Positions 1-10,200 of a stretch of 64,000 nucleotides of DNA are shown piece after piece. The number at the start of each line of letters is the position of its first letter. Position 1 is the first letter of the stretch. Below the pieces are notes generated by a model that was given only the letters and a program-made list of their open reading frames with translations, was not told the DNA's origin and did not search any database. A program made the translations under genes and the position numbers. Source of the DNA: Tangfeifania diversioriginum (GTDB lineage Bacteria; Bacteroidota; Bacteroidia; Bacteroidales; Prolixibacteraceae); contig CAMCBW010000021.1 in assembly GCA_945873105.1 (NCBI GenBank), forward strand, positions 27,845 to 91,844, written 5' to 3'.

Positions 1-2226
1 AAAAATGCCTTCAATCCCTTCTGGTTAGGGCAAGGCCGTCAACCCAAAACATTGTTTAAGAGCTTTCATGTTGGTGACCGATTTTTTGCTTCCAACTGGG
101 ACGATCCGGCCAATCCTGACGATGGAAATGCCAGAACACGCTTCCTCGATTGGACCACCAAAAATGGATACAACCTGCTCAGTATTGCCAGTTGTTTTAC
201 CAACCGCAACCAACCAGAGCGCGGAAAAGGATGGGACACCCCACGGATGTGGCCTGTTGATCCGGCAGAATACCGCAAAGCAGAGGTGATTATGGATGAT
301 TTGAAGGAAAGGGGTATCGCCGTTTTCCCCTTTGCCGGAATCTTCGGACAATCCGGTGATTGGCCGGTTAACTGGGACGACCAGCAATTTTATATCCGTT
401 ATTTTCTGGCCCGCTTTGGCCATTATCCCAACCTGATCCTGAACTTGGCCGGTCCGGAACCATTGTGGGCCGAAAAAGGTTTTAAAAATGCCATGCTCCT
501 GAATGACATCAAGCGAATAGGCGCTTTTATCGACAGCGTCGATGTTCATAACCACGTCATTACCGTCCACAACGAAACTCGGGCAAGCCAGTTTGGGTGC
601 CCGTTTATCGATGAGCCGTGGTGCGATATGGCGACCATCCAGGGACCTAAAACCTTTGATTCTGAAATACTCTTTTCAGGATTGAGTATGAACCACCGGC
701 CGACCAAAACCAGTTACGCCAACGAAACACTCTGGACCGGAAATGTTTACCATCCGGCTTATTCGAACGACCGGATCAGAAAAAATACTTACACGATTCT
801 ATTTTCAGGTAGCATCCTGAATTTTGCCGACAACAACGGTGTCTCATCAACCGGTTTCTCAGGCACGATGGATTTGAAGGAGGTCAATCAGGGGAAACAC
901 GATATTGTCAGCATGGTGCACAATTGGTTTGCGACCATCCCTTTCAACCAGATGACCACCCGTCAGGATCTGGTCAAACAAGGCTATTGCCTCGCCAAGG
1001 AAGGAGAGGAATACTACATTTACCTGGATACTTTGGGCAAAGTAGAACTTTACCTCGATTACCCCTATCCGTTTCAAACGGAATGGATCAACGCTAAAAA
1101 CCCATCTGACCTCCGAAAAGGCAAAAGCGTACTTCCCCCAACCAATCTGCAGCACACCACTTTTCAAACTCCCACAGATGGAGACGACTGGATTTTACAT
1201 GTTTATGCCGCGCCTCCAACGGTGTTAGCAACTGGTAACTTTCCCGATTTGGCTGTCGACCTGCAGGGCAACATTCACCTGGTATACAATCGTTCGGGAT
1301 TGATGTACCGGAGGTACGACAAGGTGAAAAAAACGTGGTCGAAAGAGACCCCCGTTGGATGTGAATGTGTCAATGCGGTACGTTCTGACCCGGATGCAGT
1401 GGTTGACTCAAAAGGCAATCCTCATGTTTACTGCGGAAACGAATATGCCTGGTTCGACGGAAAGAGGTGGAACAAGGTAAAACCCAAGGCATCGCGCGAC
1501 GCTGAATTGGCCATCAACAGCAATGACCAGCTTTTCCTGGTGAGCCGCGGAGGTAACTTCAAAGGTGAAATTGGCATCGAGACCCGGCGGGGCTTTGCCA
1601 AATGGTCGTTCCTTCCCGATCCCGATGAAAATGGCAAAAGTTTCAATGACCATGTTTACAACGATTTATTTGTTTCAGCTGATCATACGCTCCATTTGGT
1701 ACAGCGCCACGGCCCGGTAAAAGAGATCACCTATCGCCGTTCGACCGACGGTGGCCTTTCCTGGCCTATGGAAGAAGCAGTAAGCGACGATCGTGCAGAA
1801 TCGCCCCACCTGGTGGTGACCCGGTCTGGCAAAGTAATTATTTCAACGGGCAAAGGATATCTGTTTGAAAGAACCGGCAACGACGAATGGAAGGAGCTTG
1901 GACGAAAAGTAACGGCACAGCCCCGCCAGCAACCTGAGCTTGGTATCGACAACGAAGAGAACCTTTACGTGACATCGTTTGGAGGGATATATAATTCCTG
2001 TTTCAAGGGAAGATGGATGGGTGAGAAAAAATTGCGCTCCGTTACCAATCATCCAACCATTGGATTTGTTGAAACAGCCGGATATCAAGATTTTGCCTAC
2101 ATCGTTTGGGAAGAGGGCAATGGTGATGCCGATGAAGGCTTGGGTGAAGATGCATCCATCGTAGTTGGAATACTCTATCCCGATGGAAGGGTCGTAGGGT
2201 TAGAGGGTATATTGTTAACGGATTAA
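1..2226 (+). CDS. Apiosidase-like TIM-barrel glycosidase with C-terminal beta-propeller (5' truncated by window edge)
   Basis: The reading frame is open from base 1, so the true start lies upstream; the TTG at 52 is not a convincing start. The visible 741 residues fall in two parts. Residues 1 to about 395 look like the DUF4038/apiosidase-like TIM barrel, with tryptophan-rich strands, a candidate catalytic Glu in NLAGPEP (about E153 in visible numbering) and another in HNETRAS (about E192). Residues about 400-741 contain repeated short blades (for example DLAVDLQGNIHLVY and DPDAVVDSKGNPHVYC) typical of a BNR/sialidase-like propeller. The family includes apiosidases acting on rhamnogalacturonan II, which would fit the deoxysugar enzymes downstream. 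The exact substrate is inference, and a non-catalytic binding role for the propeller is possible. A signal peptide would be upstream of the window. Confidence 0.6.
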   Translation, partial: KNAFNPFWLGQGRQPKTLFKSFHVGDRFFASNWDDPANPDDGNARTRFLDWTTKNGYNLLSIASCFTNRNQPERGKGWDTPRMWPVDPAEYRKAEVIMDDLKERGIAVFPFAGIFGQSGDWPVNWDDQQFYIRYFLARFGHYPNLILNLAGPEPLWAEKGFKNAMLLNDIKRIGAFIDSVDVHNHVITVHNETRASQFGCPFIDEPWCDMATIQGPKTFDSEILFSGLSMNHRPTKTSYANETLWTGNVYHPAYSNDRIRKNTYTILFSGSILNFADNNGVSSTGFSGTMDLKEVNQGKHDIVSMVHNWFATIPFNQMTTRQDLVKQGYCLAKEGEEYYIYLDTLGKVELYLDYPYPFQTEWINAKNPSDLRKGKSVLPPTNLQHTTFQTPTDGDDWILHVYAAPPTVLATGNFPDLAVDLQGNIHLVYNRSGLMYRRYDKVKKTWSKETPVGCECVNAVRSDPDAVVDSKGNPHVYCGNEYAWFDGKRWNKVKPKASRDAELAINSNDQLFLVSRGGNFKGEIGIETRRGFAKWSFLPDPDENGKSFNDHVYNDLFVSADHTLHLVQRHGPVKEITYRRSTDGGLSWPMEEAVSDDRAESPHLVVTRSGKVIISTGKGYLFERTGNDEWKELGRKVTAQPRQQPELGIDNEENLYVTSFGGIYNSCFKGRWMGEKKLRSVTNHPTIGFVETAGYQDFAYIVWEEGNGDADEGLGEDASIVVGILYPDGRVVGLEGILLTD

Positions 2227-2227
2227 G

Positions 2228-2446
2228 CCAGATGCCCGAAATGAACATGAAATAGTTCATGGCAATTATTATGAAGAAAGACTGGGCCCCGACGTTACCA
2301 ACAAAATGGCGAAGTGGTCACAATACGGCGATCCATCCATCAAACTTTGGTGTACTAACTCCAATCGGGTTTAAGAATATGTTCACAAAGCTGTAGAAAG
2401 CGAATGCTGGACAACATTTGACTGGCACTTCCCACATGGGGGGTGA
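2228..2446 (+). pseudogene. Decayed gene fragment of unknown family
   Basis: Directly after the first gene, a different frame (codon positions starting at 2228) reads as protein-like sequence with a balanced amino-acid mix, including EERLGPDVTNKMAKWSQYGD and SECWTTFDWHFPHG. It is interrupted by TAA at 2372-2374 and ends at TGA 2444-2446. There is no plausible start codon or ribosome site. It reads as a C-terminal remnant of a gene that was deleted or overrun. I do not recognise the family. Confidence 0.45.
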
Positions 2447-3059
2447 CTGCAGGCATTCTTATTCAACGGATCTATTTTTACAAAGCTTAATAATGCAATT
2501 TGGAATTGGGTGATTTGAAAATTTCAAATACGAAACAAATTGAGATAAATGTTTCATTATTTAGATATTAAAGAATCTAAATATTTCTTATAGAAAATCT
2601 TATTTTGAATCATATAGCGTAATTGTGCAATTTATTGCCTGAAATGTTCAAAATATTGTCGCCATATTATTGTTGATTTGCTAAACCATTCTGACAATAC
2701 CAGTTTTATGGCAGCAGTGAAGCAAATGCTGTCGAATTGTTCATCATAAGGACCCTGATGTATAGAATCCGGGTCACCTGCTGTTTGTTGAAATAGAAAA
2801 ATGATAAATACCAACCAGACTCAATTTGTGAAAAAAGAAAGGAGGAAAGCCAGCGTGTCCAAATACCGGTAATGTGGGAAATGTCACACAACTGCATTAC
2901 CGCTTTGATTAAGGTAAAAGGTCGTCTCAACAATTCAGGGGAGAATTGTTGAGGCAGGATAATTTGTGACGGAGTTACCACCCAACAACATTCGACCAAA
3001 CAATACTGACGAATAGACTAAACTTTAAATTCAAACTTAAATTTAACAATTGGAAACTT
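2447..3059. other. Non-coding stretch upstream of the SusC gene
   Basis: I see no protein-like reading frame here. The left part (about 2500-2700) is very AT-rich. The right part carries the inverted repeat at 2926-2953 and then an A-rich leader into the SusC start at 3060. No TAnnTTTG promoter with a correctly spaced -33 element was found by eye, so the promoter of the SusC unit is not identified. Confidence 0.5.
2926..2953. promoter_or_regulatory. Perfect 11-bp inverted repeat upstream of SusC
   Basis: CTCAACAATTC at 2926-2936 is an exact reverse complement of GAATTGTTGAG at 2943-2953, with a 6-base purine loop (AGGGGA). One more wobble and one G-C pair can extend the stem. No T-run follows, so it is not a standard intrinsic terminator. 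It could be an operator or a leader-RNA hairpin for the SusC/SusD operon starting about 105 bases downstream. Confidence 0.5.
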
Positions 3060-6000
3060 ATGAAAGAAGAAAACTTAATTCCGCTGCCCGCATCAGGAGG
3101 CAGAAAATTGTTTTTAGGAGTACGACTCTTTCTTGTTGTTTTTGTATTGCTTTGCTGTGAAAGCTTTGCCGGCATTGCCGCTGAATCCAGTGGATTGCCC
3201 AATGGTTTTTCAGAAAATGGAATCAGCAATTCAACAGCTCAGCAACAAACAAAGAAATTTGCAGGGACGGTGTACGATGAAGACGGTATTCCGATTCCGG
3301 GTGCTACCGTTCGGGTAAAGGGAGGTACCAAGGGTACTGTAACCAATGTCGACGGAGGTTTTTCCATTGACATTGAAAGCAATGCCACTTTGGTGATCTC
3401 GTTTATTGGTTACCAGACACAGGAGGTAAGCATTGAGAACAAGAGTACGGTCCATATCACGCTAAAGGCAGAAACGGAGCAGATTGAAGATGTTACGGTC
3501 GTTGCTTTTGCCAAGCAAAAGAAAGAGAGTGTCATCGGATCGATCACCACGATCAAACCCGCAGAGTTAAAGGTGCCTTCCAGCAACCTTACTACTGCCC
3601 TGGCAGGTCGTATGTCGGGTTTGATCTCTTACCAGCGAAGCGGGGAGCCTGGTTTGGACAATGCTCAGTTTTTTATCCGCGGGGTTACCACTTTTGGGTA
3701 CAAGAAAGATCCGCTGATCCTGATCGACAACAACGAGGTTACCACCCAGGAGATGGCGCGTATCCAGCCCGACGATATTGCCAGTTTCTCCATCATGAAG
3801 GATGCAACTGCAACGGCACTGTATGGATCCAGGGGTGCCAATGGGGTAATCCTGGTAACCACCAAGGAGGGTGTGGAAGGGAAAGCACAAATCAGCGTAA
3901 GGTTTGAGGAGGCAATTTCCAGACCAACCAGTATGGTCAAACTGGCGGATCCGATTACCTACATGAACCTTCACAATGAAGCAGTTAGAACCCGCGATCC
4001 GCTCGGGGCTACTCCTTATTCCCCCAATAAGATTGCCAATACCATCGCCGGAGGAAATCCCTATGTATACCCGGCCAACGATTGGTACAACATCATGTTC
4101 AAGGACCAGACCCTCAACAGTCGTTTGAACTTCAACGTGAGCGGCGGCGGAAAGATCGCCCGTTACTACCTGGCAGGCAGCATCAATGACGACAATGGTA
4201 TGCTGAAAGTGGACAAGATGAACAACTTCAACAGCAATATCAAACTGCGGAAATACATGCTTCGCTCCAACATCAACATCAACGTGACCAAATCTACCGA
4301 AGTGGTGGTTCGTTTGAGCGGAACATTCGATGACTATACCGGTCCGATTGATGGGGGTACCAACCTGTTTAAGAAGGTTATGAAAACCAATCCGGTGCTC
4401 TTCCCTTCCTATTTTAAACCGGACACTGCCAACATGTATTCCCAGCACATTTTGTTTGGAAACTACGACAAGGGACAGTACATCAACCCTTATGCCGACA
4501 TGACAAAGGGGTACAAGGATTATACTACCTCCCAGATGTCTGCACAGTTTGAATTGAAGCAGCAGCTCGATTTTATCACCAAGGGACTCTCCTTCCGTGC
4601 GCTGTTCAATACCAACCGCTACTCCTATTACGATGTTTCAAGGTTCTACAATCCGTTCTATTACCAGGTTAATACGTATGACAAAGCAAGTGATTATTAT
4701 ACCCTTACCGGACTGAACGAGCTGACCGGTACCGAATACCTGGATTACAAGGAGGGCACCAAAGACATCAATTCAACCACCTATTTCGAGTCGGGAATGA
4801 ACTGGGCGCAGACTTACAACAAGAAGCATGGAGTGAGCGGACTGTTGGTTTTCACCATGCGGGAGCAACTTTTCGCCAATGCTGGAGATCTTCAAAAGTC
4901 GCTTCCCTACCGGAACATCAGTTTGGCAGGACGTGGCACTTACGCCTATGATTCGCGCTATTTTGGGGAGTTGAACTTCGGTTACAACGGATCAGAGCGT
5001 TTCTCTGAGAAAGAACGATTCGGCTTCTTCCCATCCATCGGCGCCGGCTGGTTTATCTCCAACGAACAATTCTGGAAAGACGGTCTCAAAAAGAACATCA
5101 CCAAATTAAAGCTCAAGGGAACCTACGGTTTGGTTGGTAACGATGCCATCGGCGATGAGAACGACCGTTTCTTCTACCTCTCCAACGTCAACATGGACAA
5201 TGCTTCCTATGCCTCTGCCTTCGGAACCTATGGCAACAGTGGTGGTGGTTATACCAAAAATGGCATCTCCGTTTCCCGTTATCCGAATGACGATATCACC
5301 TGGGAAACTGCCATTAAGCTAAATCTTGGTTTCGAAATGAGCCTCTGGAACAAACTGGACATCCAGGCCGACTTTTTCACAGAAGACCGCTCCAACATCC
5401 TGATGACCCGTTCTTCCATTCCTACCACCATGGGACTCCAGGCTCCAATTCGCGCCAATGTGGGTGAAGCAGCCAGCAGGGGGATCGATATTTCTCTCAA
5501 CTACAACCAGACTTTCACCAAAGATTTCTGGATGACAGGAATGGCAAACTTTACCTATGCCACCAGCGAGTTTACCGTGTATGAAGAGCCAGACTACTCC
5601 GATACACCTTGGAGGTCGAGGGTCGGTTATTCATTGAACCAGAACTGGGGATATGTGGCAGAGCGCCTGTTTGTGGATGAAGAGGAGATTCGCAACTCCC
5701 CGACACAGTTCGGAAACTATATGGCTGGGGATATCAAGTACAAGGATATCAACCGGGACGGCAAAATTACCGATTTGGACAGGGTTCCAATGGGCTATCC
5801 AACCAGTCCGGAAATCGTGTATGGATTTGGATTATCCGCCGGTTACAAGGGATGGGACTTATCCTTCTTCTTCCAGGGCCTTGCGCGCGAATCCTTCTGG
5901 ATCGACTCCTTTGCCACCAGTCCGTTTATCAACTACCACCCCTCCAGTGGGGATACAGATCCTGGAAAACTAGTGAACAATGCACTGCTTAAGGATTATG

Positions 6001-6326
6001 CAGAGAGCCATTGGTCGGAAGACAACCGCGACCTGTATGCCTTGTGGCCACGCCTTTCCGAAACGGTGAATACCAACAATACCCAAACATCGAGTTGGTT
6101 CATGCGGGATGGTTCATTCATCCGGTTGAAATCGCTCGAATTTGGCTACACGATTCCAGCCAAGCTTATTTCAAAGGTAAAGATGACCAACCTGCGTTTC
6201 TATTTCAGCGGAACGAACCTCCTTACATTCAGTAAATTCAAAATGTGGGATCCAGAAATGGGTGGAAATGGCCTGGGCTATCCGATTCAAAAAGTATTTA
6301 ACTTTGGAGTACAACTCTCCTTCTAA
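3060..6326 (+). CDS. SusC/RagA-family TonB-linked outer-membrane transporter
   Basis: This 1088-residue protein is a TonB-dependent channel that imports oligosaccharides bound by its SusD partner. After a signal region (hydrophobic about residues 17-45) it has a carboxypeptidase-regulatory-like beta-sandwich (about 66-150, starting FAGTVYDEDGIPIPGATVRV). The TonB box/plug junction follows (VTVVAFAKQKKESVIGS), then the plug with ILIDNNEV, SIMKDATATALYGSRGANGV, and a long beta-barrel ending GVQLSF with the usual C-terminal Phe. It lacks the STN domain seen in the SusC at the window's right end, so it is probably not controlled by a FecR/ECF pair. The SusD gene follows after 12 bases, and two lipoproteins complete the operon. 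Confidence 0.95.
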   Translation: MKEENLIPLPASGGRKLFLGVRLFLVVFVLLCCESFAGIAAESSGLPNGFSENGISNSTAQQQTKKFAGTVYDEDGIPIPGATVRVKGGTKGTVTNVDGGFSIDIESNATLVISFIGYQTQEVSIENKSTVHITLKAETEQIEDVTVVAFAKQKKESVIGSITTIKPAELKVPSSNLTTALAGRMSGLISYQRSGEPGLDNAQFFIRGVTTFGYKKDPLILIDNNEVTTQEMARIQPDDIASFSIMKDATATALYGSRGANGVILVTTKEGVEGKAQISVRFEEAISRPTSMVKLADPITYMNLHNEAVRTRDPLGATPYSPNKIANTIAGGNPYVYPANDWYNIMFKDQTLNSRLNFNVSGGGKIARYYLAGSINDDNGMLKVDKMNNFNSNIKLRKYMLRSNININVTKSTEVVVRLSGTFDDYTGPIDGGTNLFKKVMKTNPVLFPSYFKPDTANMYSQHILFGNYDKGQYINPYADMTKGYKDYTTSQMSAQFELKQQLDFITKGLSFRALFNTNRYSYYDVSRFYNPFYYQVNTYDKASDYYTLTGLNELTGTEYLDYKEGTKDINSTTYFESGMNWAQTYNKKHGVSGLLVFTMREQLFANAGDLQKSLPYRNISLAGRGTYAYDSRYFGELNFGYNGSERFSEKERFGFFPSIGAGWFISNEQFWKDGLKKNITKLKLKGTYGLVGNDAIGDENDRFFYLSNVNMDNASYASAFGTYGNSGGGYTKNGISVSRYPNDDITWETAIKLNLGFEMSLWNKLDIQADFFTEDRSNILMTRSSIPTTMGLQAPIRANVGEAASRGIDISLNYNQTFTKDFWMTGMANFTYATSEFTVYEEPDYSDTPWRSRVGYSLNQNWGYVAERLFVDEEEIRNSPTQFGNYMAGDIKYKDINRDGKITDLDRVPMGYPTSPEIVYGFGLSAGYKGWDLSFFFQGLARESFWIDSFATSPFINYHPSSGDTDPGKLVNNALLKDYAESHWSEDNRDLYALWPRLSETVNTNNTQTSSWFMRDGSFIRLKSLEFGYTIPAKLISKVKMTNLRFYFSGTNLLTFSKFKMWDPEMGGNGLGYPIQKVFNFGVQLSF

Positions 6327-6338
6327 CAACGGACTATC

Positions 6339-8267
6339 ATGAAAATAAAATATACAATATTCATTGCGTTGGCCATTGTCCTGGGTTTGGGTTCTTGCAA
6401 GGGTTACCTTGACATAGTTCCTGATAATGTTGCCACCATCGACTATTCGTTCCGTAACCGGACAGTTGCCGAGAAATATTTATTTACCTGCTACAGCTAC
6501 CGTCCGACCGTTGGTGGAGTCAATGTGGACCCTGCCATGAACGGATGCGACGAAACCTGGATCTTCTACGGGAACAATGCACCCTGGAACAATACCCAGA
6601 TCCAGCGGGGATTTCAAACATCGGTCAATCCTTTCCTAAATTTTTGGGATGGTGAATATGGGGGTAAAAAACTTTGGAACGGTATCCGTGATTGCAACAT
6701 CTTTCTGGAGAATGTAGCCTCTGTTAAGGATTTACCCGATTATGAAATGAAAAGATGGGTAGCTGAAGTGAAATTTTTAAAAGCTTACTACCATTACTAT
6801 CTTTTCAAATGTTACGGGCCTATTCCAATTATGGATGTAAATCTTCCAATTTCGGCCAGTGTTGAAGAGGTACAGGTTTACCGGGAGACCGTCGACAATG
6901 TCGTCAAATACATCACAGACCTGATGAAAGAGGCCGCGGTGGATTTACCTGAAGCCGGAGCCGTGGTGGAAGGGACAGAAGCGGGTCGTATAGACAAGCT
7001 GGTGGCACTCGCCATGCGCGCTGAAGTGTTACTTTTTGCGGCAAGTCCGCTCTACAATGGCAACACAGACTATGCCAGCATGCTCGACAAAAGCGGAGCC
7101 CCCCTCTTTGCCCAAACCTACGATGCCAACAAATGGAAATTGGCAGCCGAAGCCTGCAAACAGGCGATCGATACCTGCTTGATCCAGAAGAAGGGGCTTT
7201 ACGATGTGGTAGATCCTTTCACCGCTACAGCACCGGATCCTTTTAAAATACAAACCACCTTCAGGCAGGCCGTTTGCGACCGTTGGAACAAGGAGTTGAT
7301 TTGGGGGAATACCAACCACGATAACACCTACCTTTCCCGACAGGCCCAAGCCAAGGTCGTTCGGCTGAATGCTGAATTGTCCAACCAAGTATTCACTGAA
7401 TGGGCTCCTACCCTCAAAATGGCTGAGAAGTTTTACTCCAAAAATGGGGTACCAATTGAAGAGGATGTAGATTGGCAAACCAATACCTGGTATGAAAACC
7501 GATACAAGGTACGTCCGGCAGTCTCTTCAGGCGAGGAAATTTACTATGTGCAGAAAGACCAGAAAACCGCTTACCTCCATTTCTACCGTGAGCCCCGCTT
7601 CTATGCAACCTTGGGCTTCGACAAAGGTGTCTATTTTGGAAATGGCTATTACACATGGCCCTCCAATGTCAAATACACCGATTTCCTGAACAAACAGGTT
7701 TCAGGAGCTGCAACTGCATCAGGGAATTTCTCCATCACCGGTTACAGTGTAAAAAAGATGCACAGTTTTAAGAATGCGCAGACGGCCTCCAGCACCAGTG
7801 TGGAATATTTTCCATTTCCTGTCCTGAGGCTGGCAGACCTCTATTTGATGTATGCCGAGGCACTGAATGAATTCGGTGGTCCAAATACCGAAATTTTTAC
7901 CTATCTTGACCAGGTCAGGGCACGTGCAGGATTGAAGGGGGTCAAGGAATCATGGGCCAGTTTTTCAACTAAGCCCAACAAGCCTGACACCAAGGATGGC
8001 CTGCGCCAGATTATTCAGCAGGAACGTACCATTGAACTGGCATTTGAAGGGAAAAGATTCTGGGATATCCGCCGTTGGAAGAAGATCGATGAACTGAACG
8101 AACAGCCAAGGGGTTGGAATATTTCAGGAGAAACTACGGACGATTTTTACAACCTCGTCCCTGTCGCACAGGTTCCGGTTAAATTTACCGTGAAGGATTA
8201 TTTCTGGCCCATCAAGGAGTCGGACTTGACGGTCAACAAGAACCTGATACAAAATTACGGTTGGTAG
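6339..8267 (+). CDS. SusD/RagB-family surface glycan-binding lipoprotein
   Basis: The 642-residue product is the lid and glycan-binding partner of the SusC transporter 12 bases upstream. It starts with a lipoprotein signal (LGLGSC, Cys20) and the typical YLDIVPDN mature start. The C-terminal half carries the SusD signature VLRLADLYLMYAEALNEFGG, followed by LDQVRARAGLKGV and ERTIELAFEGKRFWDIRRWKK. Length is somewhat above the 500-600 typical of the family. The bound glycan is unknown. Neighbours on both sides are in the same operon. Confidence 0.95.
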   Translation: MKIKYTIFIALAIVLGLGSCKGYLDIVPDNVATIDYSFRNRTVAEKYLFTCYSYRPTVGGVNVDPAMNGCDETWIFYGNNAPWNNTQIQRGFQTSVNPFLNFWDGEYGGKKLWNGIRDCNIFLENVASVKDLPDYEMKRWVAEVKFLKAYYHYYLFKCYGPIPIMDVNLPISASVEEVQVYRETVDNVVKYITDLMKEAAVDLPEAGAVVEGTEAGRIDKLVALAMRAEVLLFAASPLYNGNTDYASMLDKSGAPLFAQTYDANKWKLAAEACKQAIDTCLIQKKGLYDVVDPFTATAPDPFKIQTTFRQAVCDRWNKELIWGNTNHDNTYLSRQAQAKVVRLNAELSNQVFTEWAPTLKMAEKFYSKNGVPIEEDVDWQTNTWYENRYKVRPAVSSGEEIYYVQKDQKTAYLHFYREPRFYATLGFDKGVYFGNGYYTWPSNVKYTDFLNKQVSGAATASGNFSITGYSVKKMHSFKNAQTASSTSVEYFPFPVLRLADLYLMYAEALNEFGGPNTEIFTYLDQVRARAGLKGVKESWASFSTKPNKPDTKDGLRQIIQQERTIELAFEGKRFWDIRRWKKIDELNEQPRGWNISGETTDDFYNLVPVAQVPVKFTVKDYFWPIKESDLTVNKNLIQNYGW

Positions 8268-8302
8268 TAACTTTCTATTTGCATACTTAATAAAGATGTA
8301 TC

Positions 8303-9472
8303 ATGAAACAAAAATTATTTTTACTGATTGCTCTTCTTGGAATCATCACTTTTGCGTGTAAAGAAGAACCTGTTGGCCAGCAGCCAAACGACAATGTACC
8401 TCCGGGAGCAGTTTCCAATGTGAAGGTGCAAAATATCCCGGGTGGTGCGATACTTACCTACAGCGTACCCACAGACGAAGACCTGCTTTATGTAACAGCA
8501 GAATATACCCGCAAGGATGGCGTGGTGAGTGAAGCAAGAGCCTCCATGTATACAGATACCCTAAAAGTGGTTGGTTTCGGTGATACCCAGCCCCGGGAAG
8601 TCGCCCTGGTGGCTGTTGACCGTAGCCGGAACAAATCTGCTGCCGTCAATGTGACCATCAATCCTTTGGTGCCGGATGTCAATACCATCGGCAAAACGCT
8701 CAACATGGTGGCCGATTTTGGTGGGGTTCATGCCTACTGGACCAACCAGAACCGCGCAGAGATATCGGTGGTCGTCCTCAAGGAGGATAAGAACAAGGAG
8801 TATGTACCCATCGAAACCTTTTACAGCACAATGGTTGATGGAGAGGGAGCCAAAAGGGGTATGGATACCATTCCTGCCAATTTTGCAGTGTATGTGCAGG
8901 ATCGTTGGGAAAACCGCAGCGAAACAATAAAATTCACCCTGAAGCCAATCTACGAGACAAAGTTTGACCGTCTTAAATTCAGGGAAGTTGTGTTGCCAAA
9001 TGATGAGAAATCGGCCTGGGGCTGGGTAATGCCACGAGCATGGGACGGTACCATTGGCGACCAGGGTTTCCACACCGGTAATGGAACAGGCAGATGGCCG
9101 CATTCGTTTACCATTGACCTGGGAATTACAGGAAGACTTAGCCGGGTCATTGAATGGCAACGACAGGGTTCCTATTACTACAACCATGGAAATATGCAGA
9201 CTTTTGAAATATGGGGATGCCAAACGCTGGATGCTACCGGGAATTGGGCCAACTGGACCAAACTGATGACCTGTGTTTCCATCAAACCTTCCGGCTTGCC
9301 AACCGGACAAGTTTCTGCAGAAGACAAAGCCTGGGCCAATGCAGGAGAAGAATTTATCAACTCCCCGATGAATCCCAAGGTCCGTTACATACGAATCAAG
9401 TGTCTTAAAACCTGGTCGAATGGTGACTTCCTGCATGTGTCTGAACTTCAGTTTTATGGAGATAACAGGTAG
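8303..9472 (+). CDS. Surface lipoprotein with DUF4959, DUF5126 and DUF5000 domains (SusE/F-position glycan-binding candidate)
   Basis: The 389-residue lipoprotein (FACKEE, lipid-bearing Cys19) has an N-terminal Ig-like region beginning VPPGAVSNVKVQNIPGGAIL, a middle sandwich, and a C-terminal discoidin-like domain from about residue 225. The last shows IDLGITGRLSRVIEWQRQG, FEIWGCQTLDATGNW and a final VRYIRIKCLKTWSNGDFLHVSELQFYG-type strand set. This arrangement is usual downstream of SusC/SusD and is thought to bind glycan at the cell surface. It begins 35 bases after SusD. No enzymatic motif is evident. Confidence 0.85.
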   Translation: MKQKLFLLIALLGIITFACKEEPVGQQPNDNVPPGAVSNVKVQNIPGGAILTYSVPTDEDLLYVTAEYTRKDGVVSEARASMYTDTLKVVGFGDTQPREVALVAVDRSRNKSAAVNVTINPLVPDVNTIGKTLNMVADFGGVHAYWTNQNRAEISVVVLKEDKNKEYVPIETFYSTMVDGEGAKRGMDTIPANFAVYVQDRWENRSETIKFTLKPIYETKFDRLKFREVVLPNDEKSAWGWVMPRAWDGTIGDQGFHTGNGTGRWPHSFTIDLGITGRLSRVIEWQRQGSYYYNHGNMQTFEIWGCQTLDATGNWANWTKLMTCVSIKPSGLPTGQVSAEDKAWANAGEEFINSPMNPKVRYIRIKCLKTWSNGDFLHVSELQFYGDNR

Positions 9473-9510
9473 TATGGATTGTGCCAAACTTAAAATAAAA
9501 CTATATACAC

Positions 9511-10182
9511 ATGAAATTCAAATACATAAATATCTTAATCATATTAGTGATGGTAATGCTCATTGTGCCATCCTGTTCGAAAATGAACGATTTACACCAA
9601 CCATACCTGGATGAAGGTGAAATCATCTATGCCGCCAAAGTTGACAGTGTGGCTCCCGGGGCAGGAAATGCCAGGATTCAGCTGCAAATGTTTATCATCT
9701 CTCAGCGCATTGAGACTGTTCGCATTTTCTGGAACGATTACAAGGATTCAACCGATGTGGCAGTAGCCAATCAAACTGGTGTTAAAACCAAGATCCTCAC
9801 CGGTATGCCGGAGAAGAGCTACATCTTTCAGTTTGTAAGCCTGGACAAATTCGGACACCGCTCCCTGCCTTTTGAAACGGTGGGCAAAGTTTATGGTCCG
9901 AATTTTCAATCCACATTGACCAACAGGGTGATCAAGAGTCAGACCACCCTGGTCAACGGAAAGATTACCATTGTATGGTCTGGTACGGTAGACAAGGGTG
10001 TTCGTTGTGATCTTACCTATACCAATACCGCCAATCAGCAGGTTACCAGGAAAGTTCCAATGACAGAGAATACCACCATCCTCACGGATGTATCCAAGGA
10101 GATGAAGTACAATACATTGTTTCTGCCGGAACCAGCTGCCATCGATACCTTTTATACTGCTTTCAAACCTGTAATTCTTTAG
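9511..10182 (+). CDS. DUF4998-type surface lipoprotein
   Basis: The 223-residue lipoprotein (VPSCSK, Cys22) ends the SusC/SusD operon. It resembles DUF4998 proteins: the mature start LDEGEIIYAAKVDSV, then IETVRIFWNDYKDS, and a fibronectin-like C-terminal half. Members sit next to DUF4959 lipoproteins in polysaccharide loci and are presumed surface glycan-binding. The function is inferred from position. A strong terminator follows 18 bases after the stop. Confidence 0.75.
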   Translation: MKFKYINILIILVMVMLIVPSCSKMNDLHQPYLDEGEIIYAAKVDSVAPGAGNARIQLQMFIISQRIETVRIFWNDYKDSTDVAVANQTGVKTKILTGMPEKSYIFQFVSLDKFGHRSLPFETVGKVYGPNFQSTLTNRVIKSQTTLVNGKITIVWSGTVDKGVRCDLTYTNTANQQVTRKVPMTENTTILTDVSKEMKYNTLFLPEPAAIDTFYTAFKPVIL

Positions 10183-10200
10183 TTGATAGGTTTTAAAAAT

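Noticed and set aside
3567..4448. Long antisense open frame opposite SusC (also 8561-9487, 22957-23829, 25639-26532 and 29541-30374 on the minus strand)
   Set aside because: These frames mirror strongly coding plus-strand genes with clear family motifs, lack ribosome sites, and read as low-complexity shadow protein.
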